Shown here: piece after piece, positions 42,756-52,698 of the stretch
How positions within the stretch are numbered: position 1 is the first letter of the stretch
How the letters are laid out: each line of letters starts with the position of its first letter
Assembly: GCF_001750685.1 (NCBI RefSeq)
Contig: NZ_CP017269.1
Span: 3,265,416-3,329,415, forward strand
Length of the DNA: 64,000 nt
Origin: Geosporobacter ferrireducens
GTDB taxonomy: Bacteria > Bacillota > Clostridia > Peptostreptococcales > Thermotaleaceae
Direction: 5' to 3'
Translations under genes and position numbers: made by a program
Notes under the pieces: generated by a model
Told to the model about the DNA's origin: nothing
What the model saw: the letters and a program-made list of their open reading frames with translations, nothing else
The model's database searches: none

Positions 42756-44198
42756 ATGAAGCATTATAAAATGTATATTAATGGTGAGTGGATAGAGGCG
42801 CAAGGGCAAAAAAGTTTAGAAGTAATTAATCCGGCCACCGGGGAGGTTTTAGGGACTGTGCCCAAGGGAGGAAAAGTGGAAGCAGAAAGTGCGATTCAAG
42901 CTGCTCATGATGCATTTTCCGGTTGGGCATCTTTAACTGCAGCCAGCCGGGCAGCGTACTTAAAGAAAGCATATGATCTTATGGTTGACCATCAAGATGA
43001 AATTGCACAGATCATGACCTTAGAGCAGGGTAAACCCCTTGCAGAAGCAAAGGGAGAAGTAATGTATGCAGCCAGCTTTATGGAATGGTATGCAGAAGAG
43101 GCTAAGAGAATTTATGGAGAGATGATCCCTGCATCAAAAGAAAATAAAAGAATTATGGTATTGAGGCAACCCGTCGGCGTGACTGCCGCCATTACACCTT
43201 GGAATTTCCCTGCTGCCATGGTAACACGAAAGCTGGCTCCAGCCTTGGCTGCAGGATGTACGGTTATCCTAAAACCTGCATCTCAAACGCCCCTGACTGC
43301 GGTTAAAATCTTTGAATTATTGGAAATGGCAGGTCTTCCAAAGGGTGTTGTCAATCTAGTTACGGGTTCGGCAGGAGAGGTTGGAAATACACTGATGGAA
43401 GATCCAAGAGTACGAAAAATCACCTTTACAGGTTCTACAGAAGTGGGAAAAGTTCTTATTAAGCAATCAGCTGACACGGTGAAAAGAGTATCTATGGAAT
43501 TGGGAGGACATGCGCCGTTAATCGTGTTTGACGATGCAGATATCGAGCAGGCTGTAGAGGGTGCAGCTGCATCAAAGCTGCGCAATTGTGGGCAGGTATG
43601 TATTGCTTCCAACCGATTCTACGTACAGGAAGGCATCTTGGAAGCTTTTGTGGAAAAACTGAAGCTTCGTCTACGGGATTATAAAATCGGAAATGGTATG
43701 GAGGAAGGCGTGCTAATCGGACCAATGATTGATCGTAGGGGCTTTGAGAAGGTAGAAAGTCATATTCGGGATGCAGTGGAAAAGGGTGCTCAGATTGCAG
43801 CAGGAGGGCAGGGCTATCATCGTGCAGACCACGAGGATGCCGGATTTTTCTTTGAACCCACCGTACTGACAGGAGTTAAAGAGCATATGGCAGTGATGTC
43901 AGAGGAAACCTTTGGACCGCTGATCCCTATTGTTGCCTTTAAAACGGAGGAAGAGGTTCTTCAAGCGGCTAATGATACACCCTATGGCCTTGCAGCCTAT
44001 CTATTTACGCAATCCCTGTCTCGTGCGTTCCGGGTATCGGAAAAACTGGAGTATGGCATCATCGGTGTAAATGATGGATTGCCCGCTACTGCCCAAGCAC
44101 CTTTTGGAGGCTTTAAAGAAAGCGGAATAGGGAGAGAAGGCGGTCATTATGGTATAGATGCATTCTTGGAAACAAAGTATATATCTATTGGCATATAA
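42756..44198 (+). CDS. NAD(P)-dependent aldehyde dehydrogenase (succinate-semialdehyde dehydrogenase-like)
   Basis: 480 residues from the ATG at 42756 (AAGGAGG 7 nt upstream; an ATG at 42750 is too close). ALDH motifs: TPWNFPAAMVTRKLAPALAA, the cofactor loop FTGSTEVGK, the catalytic Glu in SMELGGHAP, the nucleophile Cys in LRNCGQVCIASN, and EETFGPLIPI. It is most like the GabD class that oxidises succinate semialdehyde. No GABA genes are adjacent, so the aldehyde is not assigned. It is followed by a hairpin that doubles as a likely operator of the next gene. Confidence 0.92.
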   Translation: MKHYKMYINGEWIEAQGQKSLEVINPATGEVLGTVPKGGKVEAESAIQAAHDAFSGWASLTAASRAAYLKKAYDLMVDHQDEIAQIMTLEQGKPLAEAKGEVMYAASFMEWYAEEAKRIYGEMIPASKENKRIMVLRQPVGVTAAITPWNFPAAMVTRKLAPALAAGCTVILKPASQTPLTAVKIFELLEMAGLPKGVVNLVTGSAGEVGNTLMEDPRVRKITFTGSTEVGKVLIKQSADTVKRVSMELGGHAPLIVFDDADIEQAVEGAAASKLRNCGQVCIASNRFYVQEGILEAFVEKLKLRLRDYKIGNGMEEGVLIGPMIDRRGFEKVESHIRDAVEKGAQIAAGGQGYHRADHEDAGFFFEPTVLTGVKEHMAVMSEETFGPLIPIVAFKTEEEVLQAANDTPYGLAAYLFTQSLSRAFRVSEKLEYGIIGVNDGLPATAQAPFGGFKESGIGREGGHYGIDAFLETKYISIGI

Positions 44199-44232
44199 AA
44201 ATTTATGTGAATCCGCCTTGACAGGAACAATC

Positions 44233-44273
44233 AAAAAGGTTAGAATTCTAATTATTAGAATTCTAACCTTTTT
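44233..44273. promoter_or_regulatory. Double palindrome: terminator and possible MarR operator
   Basis: Two copies of the perfect palindrome TTAGAATTCTAA (44240-44251 and 44255-44266) separated by 3 bp. With the flanking AAAAAGG/CCTTTTT they form one 19-bp stem ending in five T. It can end the aldehyde dehydrogenase transcript and offer a symmetric site to the MarR protein encoded 50 nt downstream. Confidence 0.65.
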
Positions 44274-44322
44274 GGGTTCGAAAGATATACCGAAAGATAG
44301 CGAGAAAGGAGTTTATATAGGA

Positions 44323-44775
44323 ATGCGTGAGAAAAACCTCAAGGAAGTTTATCAAGGATTGATGGAATTCAATGCCTTGTTCCATCAAAAATTCGGTCAT
44401 GTTTTTCGCAGCAGCAGCCATTCTGAATATTCCTGTACCAAGAGTCAAAACAAGGCACTGATGATTGTGGGAAAAAAGGGTAGAATGACTTCCACTATGC
44501 TGGGACAGTGTTTAGACATGAAAAAGGGAAGTCTAACAACAATGATAGATAGCCTGGAAGAGATGGGTCTGATTTTTAGGCAGTCAGATGAGACAGACCG
44601 GAGAAAAACTTGGATTGATCTGACAAACCAAGGAAAAAAGTACATGGATGCTAAGATGAAAGAGTTCGAAAAAAGCATCATTGCGATGTTTAGTAATCTT
44701 GGGGAAGATGAAATAGAGGATTTTGCAGTGAATGTTAAAGCTACCGTAGAAATGATGAAAAAATTTAAGGAGTGA
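44323..44775 (+). CDS. MarR-family transcriptional regulator
   Basis: 150 residues from the ATG at 44323 (GAAAGGAG about 11 nt upstream; longer frames run into the palindrome). Winged helix: SKNQNKALMIVGKKGRMTSTMLG-type start region, then LDMKKGSLTTMIDSLEEMGLI (recognition helix) and QSDETDRRKTWIDLTNQGK (wing with the conserved D-R-R). It ends 4 nt before the MATE gene, so it most likely represses its own operon until an inducer of the efflux pump binds. Confidence 0.9.
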   Translation: MREKNLKEVYQGLMEFNALFHQKFGHVFRSSSHSEYSCTKSQNKALMIVGKKGRMTSTMLGQCLDMKKGSLTTMIDSLEEMGLIFRQSDETDRRKTWIDLTNQGKKYMDAKMKEFEKSIIAMFSNLGEDEIEDFAVNVKATVEMMKKFKE

Positions 44776-44779
44776 AATT

Positions 44780-46168
44780 ATGGACGAACGTGCAAAACAA
44801 TTGGGAGAGGAACGGGTCTGGAAACTGTTGCTGAAGTTTTCCATTCCGGCAATCGTAGGGATGCTGGTAAATGCATTATACAATATTGTAGATAGAATTT
44901 TTATCGGCAGGGGCGTAGGTACTTTGGCCATTGCAGGGATTACGATAGGGTTCCCGGTGATGACTATTTTGATGGCATTGGGGATGCTGGTAGGGTTAGG
45001 AGCTACTTCTTTAGTTTCTATCCGACTGGGAGAGAACAAGAAGGAAGAAGCAGAGTTGATCATGACCAATGCACTTGTGGTGCTGATTATGCTTCTACTG
45101 GGTGCTTCTGTTTTGGGACTTATTTTTTTAAATCCAATGTTGAGAATCTTTGGGGCTAGTGCTGAAGTACTGCCCTACGCAAAAACTTATTTAAGAATTA
45201 TTCTGATCGGCGCCGTATTTCAAGGCGTAGGATTCGGAATGAACAACATGATACGTGCCCAAGGAAATCCACATACAGCAATGATGACGATGCTGATTGG
45301 GGCCATATTGAATACCCTGTTAGACCCCCTTTTTATCTTTGTATTTGGCTGGGGTATCGAGGGAGCAGCCTTAGCAACCATTCTTTCACAAGCAGTTTCA
45401 GCCCTATGGGTGCTTCGATATCTATTTAGTGATCAAAGTTCCCTTAAGATGCGTATGAAAAATGCAAAGCTGCAAAGAGCTATCGTAATGAAAATTATTG
45501 CGATTGGTTCTGCACCCTTTGCCATGCAAGTTGCTGCCAGTGCAGTAATGGCGCTGCTGAATCACCAGCTGCGAATCTTTGGGGGAGATGTTTCAATTTC
45601 CGCCATGGGTATCATTCATAGTATTGCTATGATGATCATGATGCCGATCTTTGGAATCAATCAAGGCGCTCAGCCGATTATCGGATTTAACTACGGAGCA
45701 AAGAAATACGACCGGGTGAAAAAAGCCCTTACCTTGGCTATTGTGGCAGCTTCTGCAATCGTACTGGTCGGATTTGTGGTCATTCAGGTTTTCCCGGAAA
45801 ATCTATTCCGATTATTTAATAACAAGGATCAGGAATTAATTGCTTTTGGTACACAGGGAATTAAGATTTTCTTGATGATGCTTCCGATCATTGGTTTTCA
45901 AATTGTGAGTGCAAACTACTTCCAGGCTGTTGGAAAACCGAAACAAGCCATGATCCTAAGCTTATCCAGGCAGGTTTTGGTGTTTATTCCTGCTTTGCTG
46001 ATCCTGCCAAATATGTATGGTCTTACGGGAGTTTGGGCAGCTGCACCGGCTGCAGACCTGGTATCTTCTGTAATTACCGGTATATGGCTGGCTTTTGAAA
46101 TAAAACATTTGAGCGACAGTCATGCAGATGTTCAAATAAAAAGAGAACATATACAACCTGAACAGTAG
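44780..46168 (+). CDS. MATE-family multidrug efflux transporter
   Basis: 462 residues with 12 predicted membrane helices in two homologous halves: IPAIVGMLVNALYNIVDRIFIG in the first is the family hallmark, with GLGATSLVSIRLGENKKEEA; the second half has SAPFAMQVAASAVMALLNHQL and PIIGFNYGAKKYDR. It belongs to the NorM/MepA-type class, which exports cationic compounds in exchange for sodium or protons. It is paired with the MarR regulator. Confidence 0.93.
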   Translation: MDERAKQLGEERVWKLLLKFSIPAIVGMLVNALYNIVDRIFIGRGVGTLAIAGITIGFPVMTILMALGMLVGLGATSLVSIRLGENKKEEAELIMTNALVVLIMLLLGASVLGLIFLNPMLRIFGASAEVLPYAKTYLRIILIGAVFQGVGFGMNNMIRAQGNPHTAMMTMLIGAILNTLLDPLFIFVFGWGIEGAALATILSQAVSALWVLRYLFSDQSSLKMRMKNAKLQRAIVMKIIAIGSAPFAMQVAASAVMALLNHQLRIFGGDVSISAMGIIHSIAMMIMMPIFGINQGAQPIIGFNYGAKKYDRVKKALTLAIVAASAIVLVGFVVIQVFPENLFRLFNNKDQELIAFGTQGIKIFLMMLPIIGFQIVSANYFQAVGKPKQAMILSLSRQVLVFIPALLILPNMYGLTGVWAAAPAADLVSSVITGIWLAFEIKHLSDSHADVQIKREHIQPEQ

Positions 46169-46225
46169 GATGGTTTCGGCGTTAGCATAACGGGGGTTGA
46201 CAAGCTGGAAATGGATATTGCATAT

Positions 46226-46260
46226 AATAGCGCCTGCATATAAAAATGCAGGCGCTTATT
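46226..46260. terminator. Bidirectional terminator
   Basis: AATAGCGCCTGCAT / ATGCAGGCGCTTATT stem between the convergent MATE and GGDEF-EAL genes. Confidence 0.8.
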
Positions 46261-46269
46261 AATTATTTC

Positions 46270-48042
46270 CTAAATCAAATTTATGTTTTTAATAAAAGCT
46301 TTTTCTAATTCTTCAGAAGGCAAAGGTTTGCTTATAAAGTAGCCTTGAGCCTTATCACAAAAACGATTTCTTAAGAACAACAGCTGCTCCTTGGTTTCAA
46401 TTCCTTCTCCTGTAACAGAAAGTCCTAGATTGTGAGCTAAGTTGATGATTGCCTTGGCAATAGCCTCTTCTTTAGGGTCCTTCATGATACCGCTGATAAA
46501 AGATTTGTCAATTTTTATGGTATCTATGGGGAGCTGTTTTAGATAGTTTAATGAAGAGTATCCCGTGCCAAAATCATCCAGTGCAATGCGAATTCCCATC
46601 TGCTTAAAGTGATGGAGGGCTTCAATGACAAGCTCCAGATTGTGCAGAACAATACTTTCAGTGATTTCTATCTCTAGACAATGGGGTTCGATTTGATATT
46701 CTGTCAATATGGAAGTCACCAGATCTACCAGATTGCTCTGCTGAAATTGGCGTGCAGAGAGATTGATAGATATGACGATCGTAGGATGTCCTTGATCCTT
46801 CCAGGTTTTTAACTGTTTGCAGGCAGTCCGGAGTACCCATTCACCGATGGGCAGAATAAGATTGGATGCTTCCGCCAGCGGGATAAATTTCATAGGTGGA
46901 ATTAGACCCATAAGGGGGTGCTGCCAGCGAAGCAGCGCTTCTGCACCGACAATTCTGCCGCTGGTTAAATCCGCAAGGGGCTGGTAGTGAAGAAAAAACT
47001 CATTATTTCTCAGGGCAGAACGCAGATGGGTCTCCAACTGGAATTTTTCCAACAAAGGAACATTTAGTTTTTGAGAATAGAATTGATGGCAGTTCCTGCC
47101 CTGATCCTTGGCATAGCACATGGCAGTTTCAGACTTCTGAAGCAAATCATATCCTTCATGGGAATCATCAGGGTAGATGGCAATACCAATGCTGGCAGTA
47201 ATATAGATTTCTTGTTGATTGAGCATCCAAGGGCTTTCAAACAGCTTTAGAATATTATTTGCGATGTCTGTCACGCTCTCAGGATCGAAGATCACCGGAA
47301 GCAGTATGGCAAATTCATCTCTACTATAACGGGTGACCGTGTGGATTTCATGAAGACATGCCTTTAGTGCAGCCCCGACTTTAACCAACAATTCATTCCC
47401 CGTATTGTGGCCTGCAGTTTCATTAATGAATTTAAAATAATCCAAGTCTAAGTAAAGAAGAGCGGCTTTATGGTTTTTTATCTGTGCCTGGGAAAGTGCC
47501 TGGGTGAGCTTATCATAAAAGAGTGTTTGGTTAGGCAGGCCGGTAAGGGGATCATAGTAGGATAAGTCAAAAACTCGTGCTTCGCTGACCCGAAGCGCTT
47601 CTTCACTTTCTTTCAATTTCATCAATTGTTGATTTTGCTCCTCCTCCGCGGCCAGCAGTTCTTCGGTAATCGCTTCTAACTCTTCATAGCTATCCATTAG
47701 TTCTTTTGACCAGTAAAGGGTGTTTTTCATATGACGATAGATCAAAACATATAGCAGTGATGCAGTAGCAGTTACATAGAACCAGCCTTTAAAGGTTTGC
47801 AAATCTGTCAGCCCGTTAATATCTTGTGCAAAATACTTTAAGACCTCATCAGAAAATAAAATCCATAAGATACCGATGAATGCATATATTAAGGTGATCT
47901 TTAATGCAGCAAGACTTGAACTCTGGATATGGTCTGATTTGAGAATATGGTCCGATATGTAAAATGTCCCTCTTATGAACTTGGATTTCATATCCTTCTT
48001 ATCAAAGTCTTGTTGTACTTTTTTAGACATAGAACGGATCAC
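46270..48042 (-). CDS. Membrane GGDEF-EAL protein, probable c-di-GMP phosphodiesterase
   Basis: 590 residues. Two N-terminal membrane helices (around 47-66 and 87-106), a coiled-coil linker, a GGDEF domain (around 160-320) and an EAL domain (around 335-585). The cyclase motif reads SRDEF in place of GGDEF, so synthesis is probably lost. The EAL side keeps its catalytic set: GAEALLRW, SINLSARQF, EITES, ALDDFGTGYSSL, KIDKSF and GEGIET. It should degrade cyclic di-GMP, with the altered GGDEF possibly sensing GTP. Single gene. Confidence 0.92.
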   Translation of the reverse strand: MIRSMSKKVQQDFDKKDMKSKFIRGTFYISDHILKSDHIQSSSLAALKITLIYAFIGILWILFSDEVLKYFAQDINGLTDLQTFKGWFYVTATASLLYVLIYRHMKNTLYWSKELMDSYEELEAITEELLAAEEEQNQQLMKLKESEEALRVSEARVFDLSYYDPLTGLPNQTLFYDKLTQALSQAQIKNHKAALLYLDLDYFKFINETAGHNTGNELLVKVGAALKACLHEIHTVTRYSRDEFAILLPVIFDPESVTDIANNILKLFESPWMLNQQEIYITASIGIAIYPDDSHEGYDLLQKSETAMCYAKDQGRNCHQFYSQKLNVPLLEKFQLETHLRSALRNNEFFLHYQPLADLTSGRIVGAEALLRWQHPLMGLIPPMKFIPLAEASNLILPIGEWVLRTACKQLKTWKDQGHPTIVISINLSARQFQQSNLVDLVTSILTEYQIEPHCLEIEITESIVLHNLELVIEALHHFKQMGIRIALDDFGTGYSSLNYLKQLPIDTIKIDKSFISGIMKDPKEEAIAKAIINLAHNLGLSVTGEGIETKEQLLFLRNRFCDKAQGYFISKPLPSEELEKAFIKNINLI

Positions 48043-48235
48043 TCCCCCTTATAAAAATGCAAATCATGATACTTTTAGTATGTATACCCAGGTAGAACAC
48101 GCTCAACAACTAAAATTGATAAAATAAGGCAAAAATGATTGTCTTATGACAATAATTCTACAGAAATGTAAAAATATCCTTTAAATGTACAAAAAATGGG
48201 AAAAAAGTCCGGTGGAAAAACAAGGAAGCCTTTTA

Positions 48236-48264
48236 TTGTATTTAAAGAACAAATGGAATATAGT
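48236..48264 (+). promoter_or_regulatory. Promoter of murQ
   Basis: TTGTAT (48236-48241), 17 nt, TATAGT (48259-48264), about 50 nt ahead of murQ. Confidence 0.55.
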
Positions 48265-48313
48265 TAAGTGTGAAAGGTGCATTTTATATTTTGAAAAATA
48301 GGGGGAAATAAGA

Positions 48314-49207
48314 ATGGATTTTAAAGCATTAACAACGGAAGGTGTGAATCCGAATACCATTGATATTGATTGCGTTCCAACCGAAGAAATGATCCGCATG
48401 ATCAATGAAGAGGATAAAACGGTAGCATTTGCAGTAGAAAAAGAAATTCCTATGATTGCGAAGGCGGTTGATCTAATTGTGAAGAAAATCCAACAAGGGG
48501 GAAGACTCATTTATATGGGGGCAGGGACCAGTGGGCGTATTGGGGTGTTGGATGCCGCAGAATGTCCTTCAACCTATGGTGTGGATTTGTCTATAGTGCA
48601 GGCGCTCATAGCAGGGGGAATTGAGGCCATCTATTTGCCCCGGGATGGAGCGGAGGATTTGGCCGGGGAAGGAATTGCAGACTTAAAACGTATTGCCTTC
48701 AATGGAAAGGATATACTGGTCGGCATTGCAGCCAGTGGGAAGACTCCTTATGTAATCAGCGGCATGGAGTATGCAAGGAAGCTTGGAGCATCCATCATTG
48801 CTGTTACTTGCAACCCTCAATCGGAAATGGCCAATCGCGCAGATATTTCTATTGCGCCGGTAGTCGGGCCGGAGGTAATCATGGGATCTACCAGGATGAA
48901 GGCCGGTACAGCACAGAAAATGGTAGTCAATATGCTCTCCACCGGAACTATGGTGAAGTTGGGAAAAGTATATAAAAATTTGATGATCGACGTAGAAGCC
49001 AGTAATGAAAAACTAAAGAACCGATGCAAAAGAATGGTTGCTTTGGCAGCGGATGTCACGGAGGAAGAGGCAGAAAGACTGTTGACAGAAACCGGCTATG
49101 CTGCTAAACTAGCAGTGTTTATGGGATTGTCCCGGCTGCCGAGGGAGCAGGCAGAAGAAGTTTTAAGGGCACATGAGGGAATTCTTTGGAAAGCGCTTCA
49201 AAAATAA
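48314..49207 (+). CDS. murQ: N-acetylmuramic acid 6-phosphate etherase
   Basis: 297 residues, full length. SIS-fold with [22 protein letters not shown] (around residues 63-84, sugar-phosphate binding and catalytic Glu) and [18 protein letters not shown]. It splits the lactyl ether of MurNAc 6-phosphate to give GlcNAc 6-phosphate and D-lactate, in peptidoglycan recycling. The product feeds directly into nagA and nagB downstream. Confidence 0.97.
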   Translation: MDFKALTTEGVNPNTIDIDCVPTEEMIRMINEEDKTVAFAVEKEIPMIAKAVDLIVKKIQQGGRLIYMGAGTSGRIGVLDAAECPSTYGVDLSIVQALIAGGIEAIYLPRDGAEDLAGEGIADLKRIAFNGKDILVGIAASGKTPYVISGMEYARKLGASIIAVTCNPQSEMANRADISIAPVVGPEVIMGSTRMKAGTAQKMVVNMLSTGTMVKLGKVYKNLMIDVEASNEKLKNRCKRMVALAADVTEEEAERLLTETGYAAKLAVFMGLSRLPREQAEEVLRAHEGILWKALQK

Positions 49208-49255
49208 TTAAAAAACCATTGCATTTCCAAAAAAAGGTGATAAAATATAATTAAA

Positions 49256-49269
49256 GTGGTATATACAAC
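49256..49269. promoter_or_regulatory. Putative dre-type operator of the GntR regulator
   Basis: AGTGGTATATACAAC is close to the AGTGGTCTAGACCACT site bound by NagR/DasR proteins. It lies just downstream of a promoter-like TTGCAT, 16 nt, TAAAAT and before the GntR gene, fitting autoregulation and induction by amino-sugar phosphates. Confidence 0.5.
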
Positions 49270-49293
49270 ATGTCAACATGTCAGGAGGAAATG

Positions 49294-50025
49294 ATGAAAA
49301 GAGTAAATAAAAATTCCTTTGTTCCACTGTACTACCAGCTAAAGGATATTATTACAGAATTAATTGAAAATGAAGAACTAAAACCCCAGGATCCTATTCC
49401 ATCGGAGAGAGAGTTGTGCGAGTATCATGGCATTAGCCGTATGACTGTAAACAAAGCGATTACAAGCTTGGTCTCAGAGGGGATGCTGTACAGGGAACAA
49501 GGCAAAGGAACCTTTGTAGCGAGGCCGAAAGAAAGACATTCATTGTCTGCGCTGCGAAGCTTTACAGAGGATATGCGGCGCCAGGGGATGACCGTAGAGA
49601 CAAAGATGATCTCTTTTCAAAGAAAACCTGTTACAAAAAAGATAGAAAAAGCGCTACAACTGAAAACGGGGCAGCAAGTATTCGAAATCAGAAGACTGCG
49701 AATTGTATCCGGTGAGCCTTATGCATTAGAAACGGCCTACATTCCTGCAAATCTATGTGAAAATTTAACAAAAGAAGAACTGGAAAACAATTCGCTCTAT
49801 GCAATTTTAGCAGAGCATTACAATCTGGAAATGGAGTATGCCTATCAAACCATAGAGCCGGTTATTATCGATGATTATGAGAGTCAGCTGTTGCGGGTAG
49901 AAAAAAATACTTTAGGATTACTCTTCTCCAGAAAAACCTATCTCAAGGACCACACCCCCATGGAGTTAACCAAAGCCATCTACAGAAGCGATAAATATAA
50001 GTATGAAGTCATGTTAAAACGTTAA
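49294..50025 (+). CDS. GntR/HutC-family regulator of amino-sugar use (NagR-like)
   Basis: 243 residues, start at the ATG 49294 or the adjacent one at 49291 (CAGGAGG upstream). N-terminal winged helix (FVPLYYQLKDIITELIENEEL, then PSERELCEYHGISRMTVNKAI) and UTRA ligand domain (VFEIRRLRIVSGEPYALETAY). The closest known group is NagR/YvoA/DasR, which senses glucosamine 6-phosphate or GlcNAc 6-phosphate. Its place between murQ and the nag/PTS genes supports this. Confidence 0.88.
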   Translation: MKRVNKNSFVPLYYQLKDIITELIENEELKPQDPIPSERELCEYHGISRMTVNKAITSLVSEGMLYREQGKGTFVARPKERHSLSALRSFTEDMRRQGMTVETKMISFQRKPVTKKIEKALQLKTGQQVFEIRRLRIVSGEPYALETAYIPANLCENLTKEELENNSLYAILAEHYNLEMEYAYQTIEPVIIDDYESQLLRVEKNTLGLLFSRKTYLKDHTPMELTKAIYRSDKYKYEVMLKR

Positions 50026-50073
50026 TTTTGCGCCATGCGGCGTAAGAAATAAATAAAAAAGGGGGAAAACCAC

Positions 50074-51459
50074 ATGAGTAAAAATGGATTTGCAAGATTA
50101 TCCAAGCTGGGAAAAGCGTTAATGCTGCCGATCGCAGTACTTCCGGCTGCAGGGCTTCTATTGAGGCTGGGAGCGCCGGATGTTTTAAACATTCCTTTTG
50201 TCATGGAGGCAGGAGGAGCTGTATTTAGCAACTTGGCTTTATTATTTGCAATCGGTATCGCGGTAGGCTTAGCCCATGACAACAATGGGGCGGCAGGAAT
50301 TGCAGGAATGGTTGGTTATTTCGTACTGGTCAATGGGTTAAAGACCATTAATCCGGATCTCAACATGAGTGTATTGGCGGGGATTTTGGTAGGAGTGTTA
50401 GCTGGCGGACTTTATAATAAGTTTTATAACATTCAGCTTCCGGAATTTCTAGGATTCTTTGGCGGCAAGAGATTTGTACCCATTGTGACAGCTGGAGCCT
50501 GCATCGTATTAGCAGGCATCTTTGGTATCATTTGGGCACCGATTCAGAACGGCATCCATGCCATTGGGGAATGGATTATTGGTGCAGGCGTTGTTGGTGT
50601 ATTTGCTTTTGGCTTCTTTAACCGTCTATTGATTCCAGTTGGTTTACATCATGTGCTCAACAGTTTTATTTGGTTTGTATTTGGGGAATATAGCGATGCA
50701 GCAGGGAAGGTAGCTACCGGTGATTTAGGCCGCTTCTTTGCGGGAGATCCGACGGCAGGGAATTTTATGGCAGGATTTTTCATCATCTTCATGTTTGCAC
50801 TGCCTGCAGCAGCATTGGCCATGTATAAATGCGCAAAACCGGAAAACCGTAAAGCCCTGGGAGGCGCATTGGTATCCGTTGCTTTTACTGCATTTTTAAC
50901 AGGGATTACTGAGCCGATTGAATTCATGTTCTTATTCCTGGCACCGATGCTCTATTTCTTCCATGCAATATTCACAGGTTTGGCTTTAGTTGTTTCCTAC
51001 ATGCTGGGATCACTTCACGGATTTACTTTCTCTGCAGGGATGATTGATTTTGCCCTTAACTGGGGGTTAGCTACAAAGCCCATTCTGATTATTCCAGCGG
51101 GTCTTGCTTTTGCTGCGCTGTATTACTTTGTATTCGTATGGGCCATCAATAAATTTGATATTCTTACACCGGGGCGATTGGATGAAGAAACGGGAGAGTC
51201 CTTTGAGAATGTAAGCGAAGCGGCCGTACTGTTGGTAGAAACGCTGGGGGGAGCAGAGAATATTGAAAGTCTGGATGCGTGCATTACACGTTTGAGACTG
51301 ACAGTGAAAAACCCTGACATTATCGAAGAAAATAGCTTGAAGGCGATAGGTGCCAAGGGAATGATTAAAAAAGGCAATATGCTGCAGGTTATTGTGGGTA
51401 CCAAGGCAGAACTTATTGCCGATGAAATGAAAAAAGCAATCAAAAAGGTAAAAGCATAA
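50074..51459 (+). CDS. PTS N-acetylglucosamine-type transporter subunit IICB
   Basis: 461 residues. IIC membrane domain (1-365) with IAVLPAAGLLLRLGAP, FFGGKRFVPIVTAG and FLTGITEPIEFMFLFLAP (the conserved G-I-T-E-P substrate loop), fused to a IIB domain (about 385-461) whose phosphorylation site is the Cys in SLDACITRLRL. It takes up and phosphorylates an amino sugar, most likely N-acetylglucosamine, judging by the neighbouring nagA and nagB. IIA is encoded separately at 53643. Confidence 0.93.
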   Translation: MSKNGFARLSKLGKALMLPIAVLPAAGLLLRLGAPDVLNIPFVMEAGGAVFSNLALLFAIGIAVGLAHDNNGAAGIAGMVGYFVLVNGLKTINPDLNMSVLAGILVGVLAGGLYNKFYNIQLPEFLGFFGGKRFVPIVTAGACIVLAGIFGIIWAPIQNGIHAIGEWIIGAGVVGVFAFGFFNRLLIPVGLHHVLNSFIWFVFGEYSDAAGKVATGDLGRFFAGDPTAGNFMAGFFIIFMFALPAAALAMYKCAKPENRKALGGALVSVAFTAFLTGITEPIEFMFLFLAPMLYFFHAIFTGLALVVSYMLGSLHGFTFSAGMIDFALNWGLATKPILIIPAGLAFAALYYFVFVWAINKFDILTPGRLDEETGESFENVSEAAVLLVETLGGAENIESLDACITRLRLTVKNPDIIEENSLKAIGAKGMIKKGNMLQVIVGTKAELIADEMKKAIKKVKA

Positions 51460-51462
51460 TAG

Positions 51463-51495
51463 GAGAATGGTGACAATCTGTCACCATTCTTTTTG
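51463..51495 (+). terminator. Hairpin after the PTS IICB gene
   Basis: GAATGGTGACA-ATC-TGTCACCATTC followed by five T. An internal terminator or attenuator inside the nag cluster. Confidence 0.7.
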
Positions 51496-51532
51496 AAAAA
51501 AATTTGCAAAAAATATATAAAGGGTGAAAACA

Positions 51533-52681
51533 ATGAAAGCTATCCGAAATATAAGACTGATCAGCGGCAGAAAAATAATGTCGGGATTTGCTGTAGTCTT
51601 TGATGAGAAAATTGAAGCGGTTGTTCCGGAAGAAGACCTACTACACGGTCAAATAGAGGCGTGGATTGATGGGTATGGGGCCTATATATCTGCCGGGTTT
51701 ATTGATCTTCATATCCATGGCTGTAATGGTTGTGATGTGATGGATGAAGAGGAATCTGCCTTATCTGCCATCCGGAAATCTGTTGTTTCCACCGGGGTGA
51801 CTTCCTTTTTGCCGACCACCATGACCATGGCCTTTGAGAAAATTGAAAGTGCTTTAATACGGATTCGAAGAGCTATGAATTTGCAGGAGGGAGCTGAAAT
51901 CTTAGGCTGCCATTTGGAAGGACCCTTTATCAATCACAGATATAAAGGTGCACAGGATGAAAAATATATGCGTCCTCCTAACTTCGACCAAATCAAAGCC
52001 TATACCGATGTAATAAAAATCGTCACCTTCGCTCCGGAACTTGACGAAAAGCATACCTTTATTCAGTGCTGTACAGAACATAATATCATTGCTTCCATCG
52101 GACACAGTAATGCTACCTATGAAGAGGCCATGGAAGCGATAGAGGCAGGTGTAAGCCATGTCACCCATGTTTTTAACGGCATGGCGCCATTTCATCATAG
52201 AAATCCTGGCGTTGTAGGGGCGGCTATGGACAGTGATGTGACTTGTGAATTGATTGCTGACAATATTCATTCCCATAAAGCCGCGCAGCGGATCGTATTT
52301 CGGGCTAAGGGACTGGAGAAAATGGTATTGATTACAGACGCCATGCGGGCATGTTTACTGAAAAATGGTATTTTTGATCTGGGGGGACAGCAGGTGATTG
52401 TGAAAGATGATACTGCCCGTCTCGCGGACGGCACCTTAGCGGGCAGTATCCTGACAGTGAATAAGGCTGTGAAGAATTTTGCTGCAACTACCGGAATTCC
52501 TTTGGAAGATGCCATTGAAATGGTTACATTAAATCCGGCCAAGATTCTTGGATTGGAAAACCGAAAAGGAAGTATTGAAGTGGGAAAGGATGCAGATATG
52601 ATTCTGTTTGATGAGGACTTAAATATTCAACGTACCTTTGTCAAAGGAAGAGAAGTATATAACGCTGAGAATATTCAATAG
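51533..52681 (+). CDS. nagA: N-acetylglucosamine-6-phosphate deacetylase
   Basis: 382 residues from the ATG at 51533 (AAAGGGTG upstream; a GTG at 51524 overlaps it). Amidohydrolase fold: SAGFIDLHIHGCNG metal site, HLEGPFINHRYKGA with the metal Glu, GHSNATYEEA, VSHVTHVFNGMAPFHHRNPG and LITDAMRA with the catalytic Asp. It converts GlcNAc 6-phosphate to glucosamine 6-phosphate and acetate. Confidence 0.96.
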   Translation: MKAIRNIRLISGRKIMSGFAVVFDEKIEAVVPEEDLLHGQIEAWIDGYGAYISAGFIDLHIHGCNGCDVMDEEESALSAIRKSVVSTGVTSFLPTTMTMAFEKIESALIRIRRAMNLQEGAEILGCHLEGPFINHRYKGAQDEKYMRPPNFDQIKAYTDVIKIVTFAPELDEKHTFIQCCTEHNIIASIGHSNATYEEAMEAIEAGVSHVTHVFNGMAPFHHRNPGVVGAAMDSDVTCELIADNIHSHKAAQRIVFRAKGLEKMVLITDAMRACLLKNGIFDLGGQQVIVKDDTARLADGTLAGSILTVNKAVKNFAATTGIPLEDAIEMVTLNPAKILGLENRKGSIEVGKDADMILFDEDLNIQRTFVKGREVYNAENIQ

Positions 52682-52698
52682 ACCTGGGGGGAAGAAGT

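Noticed and set aside
42756-44198. gabD as a firm gene symbol
   Set aside because: The aldehyde dehydrogenase is closest to that group by motif reading, but there is no GABA pathway context to fix the substrate.
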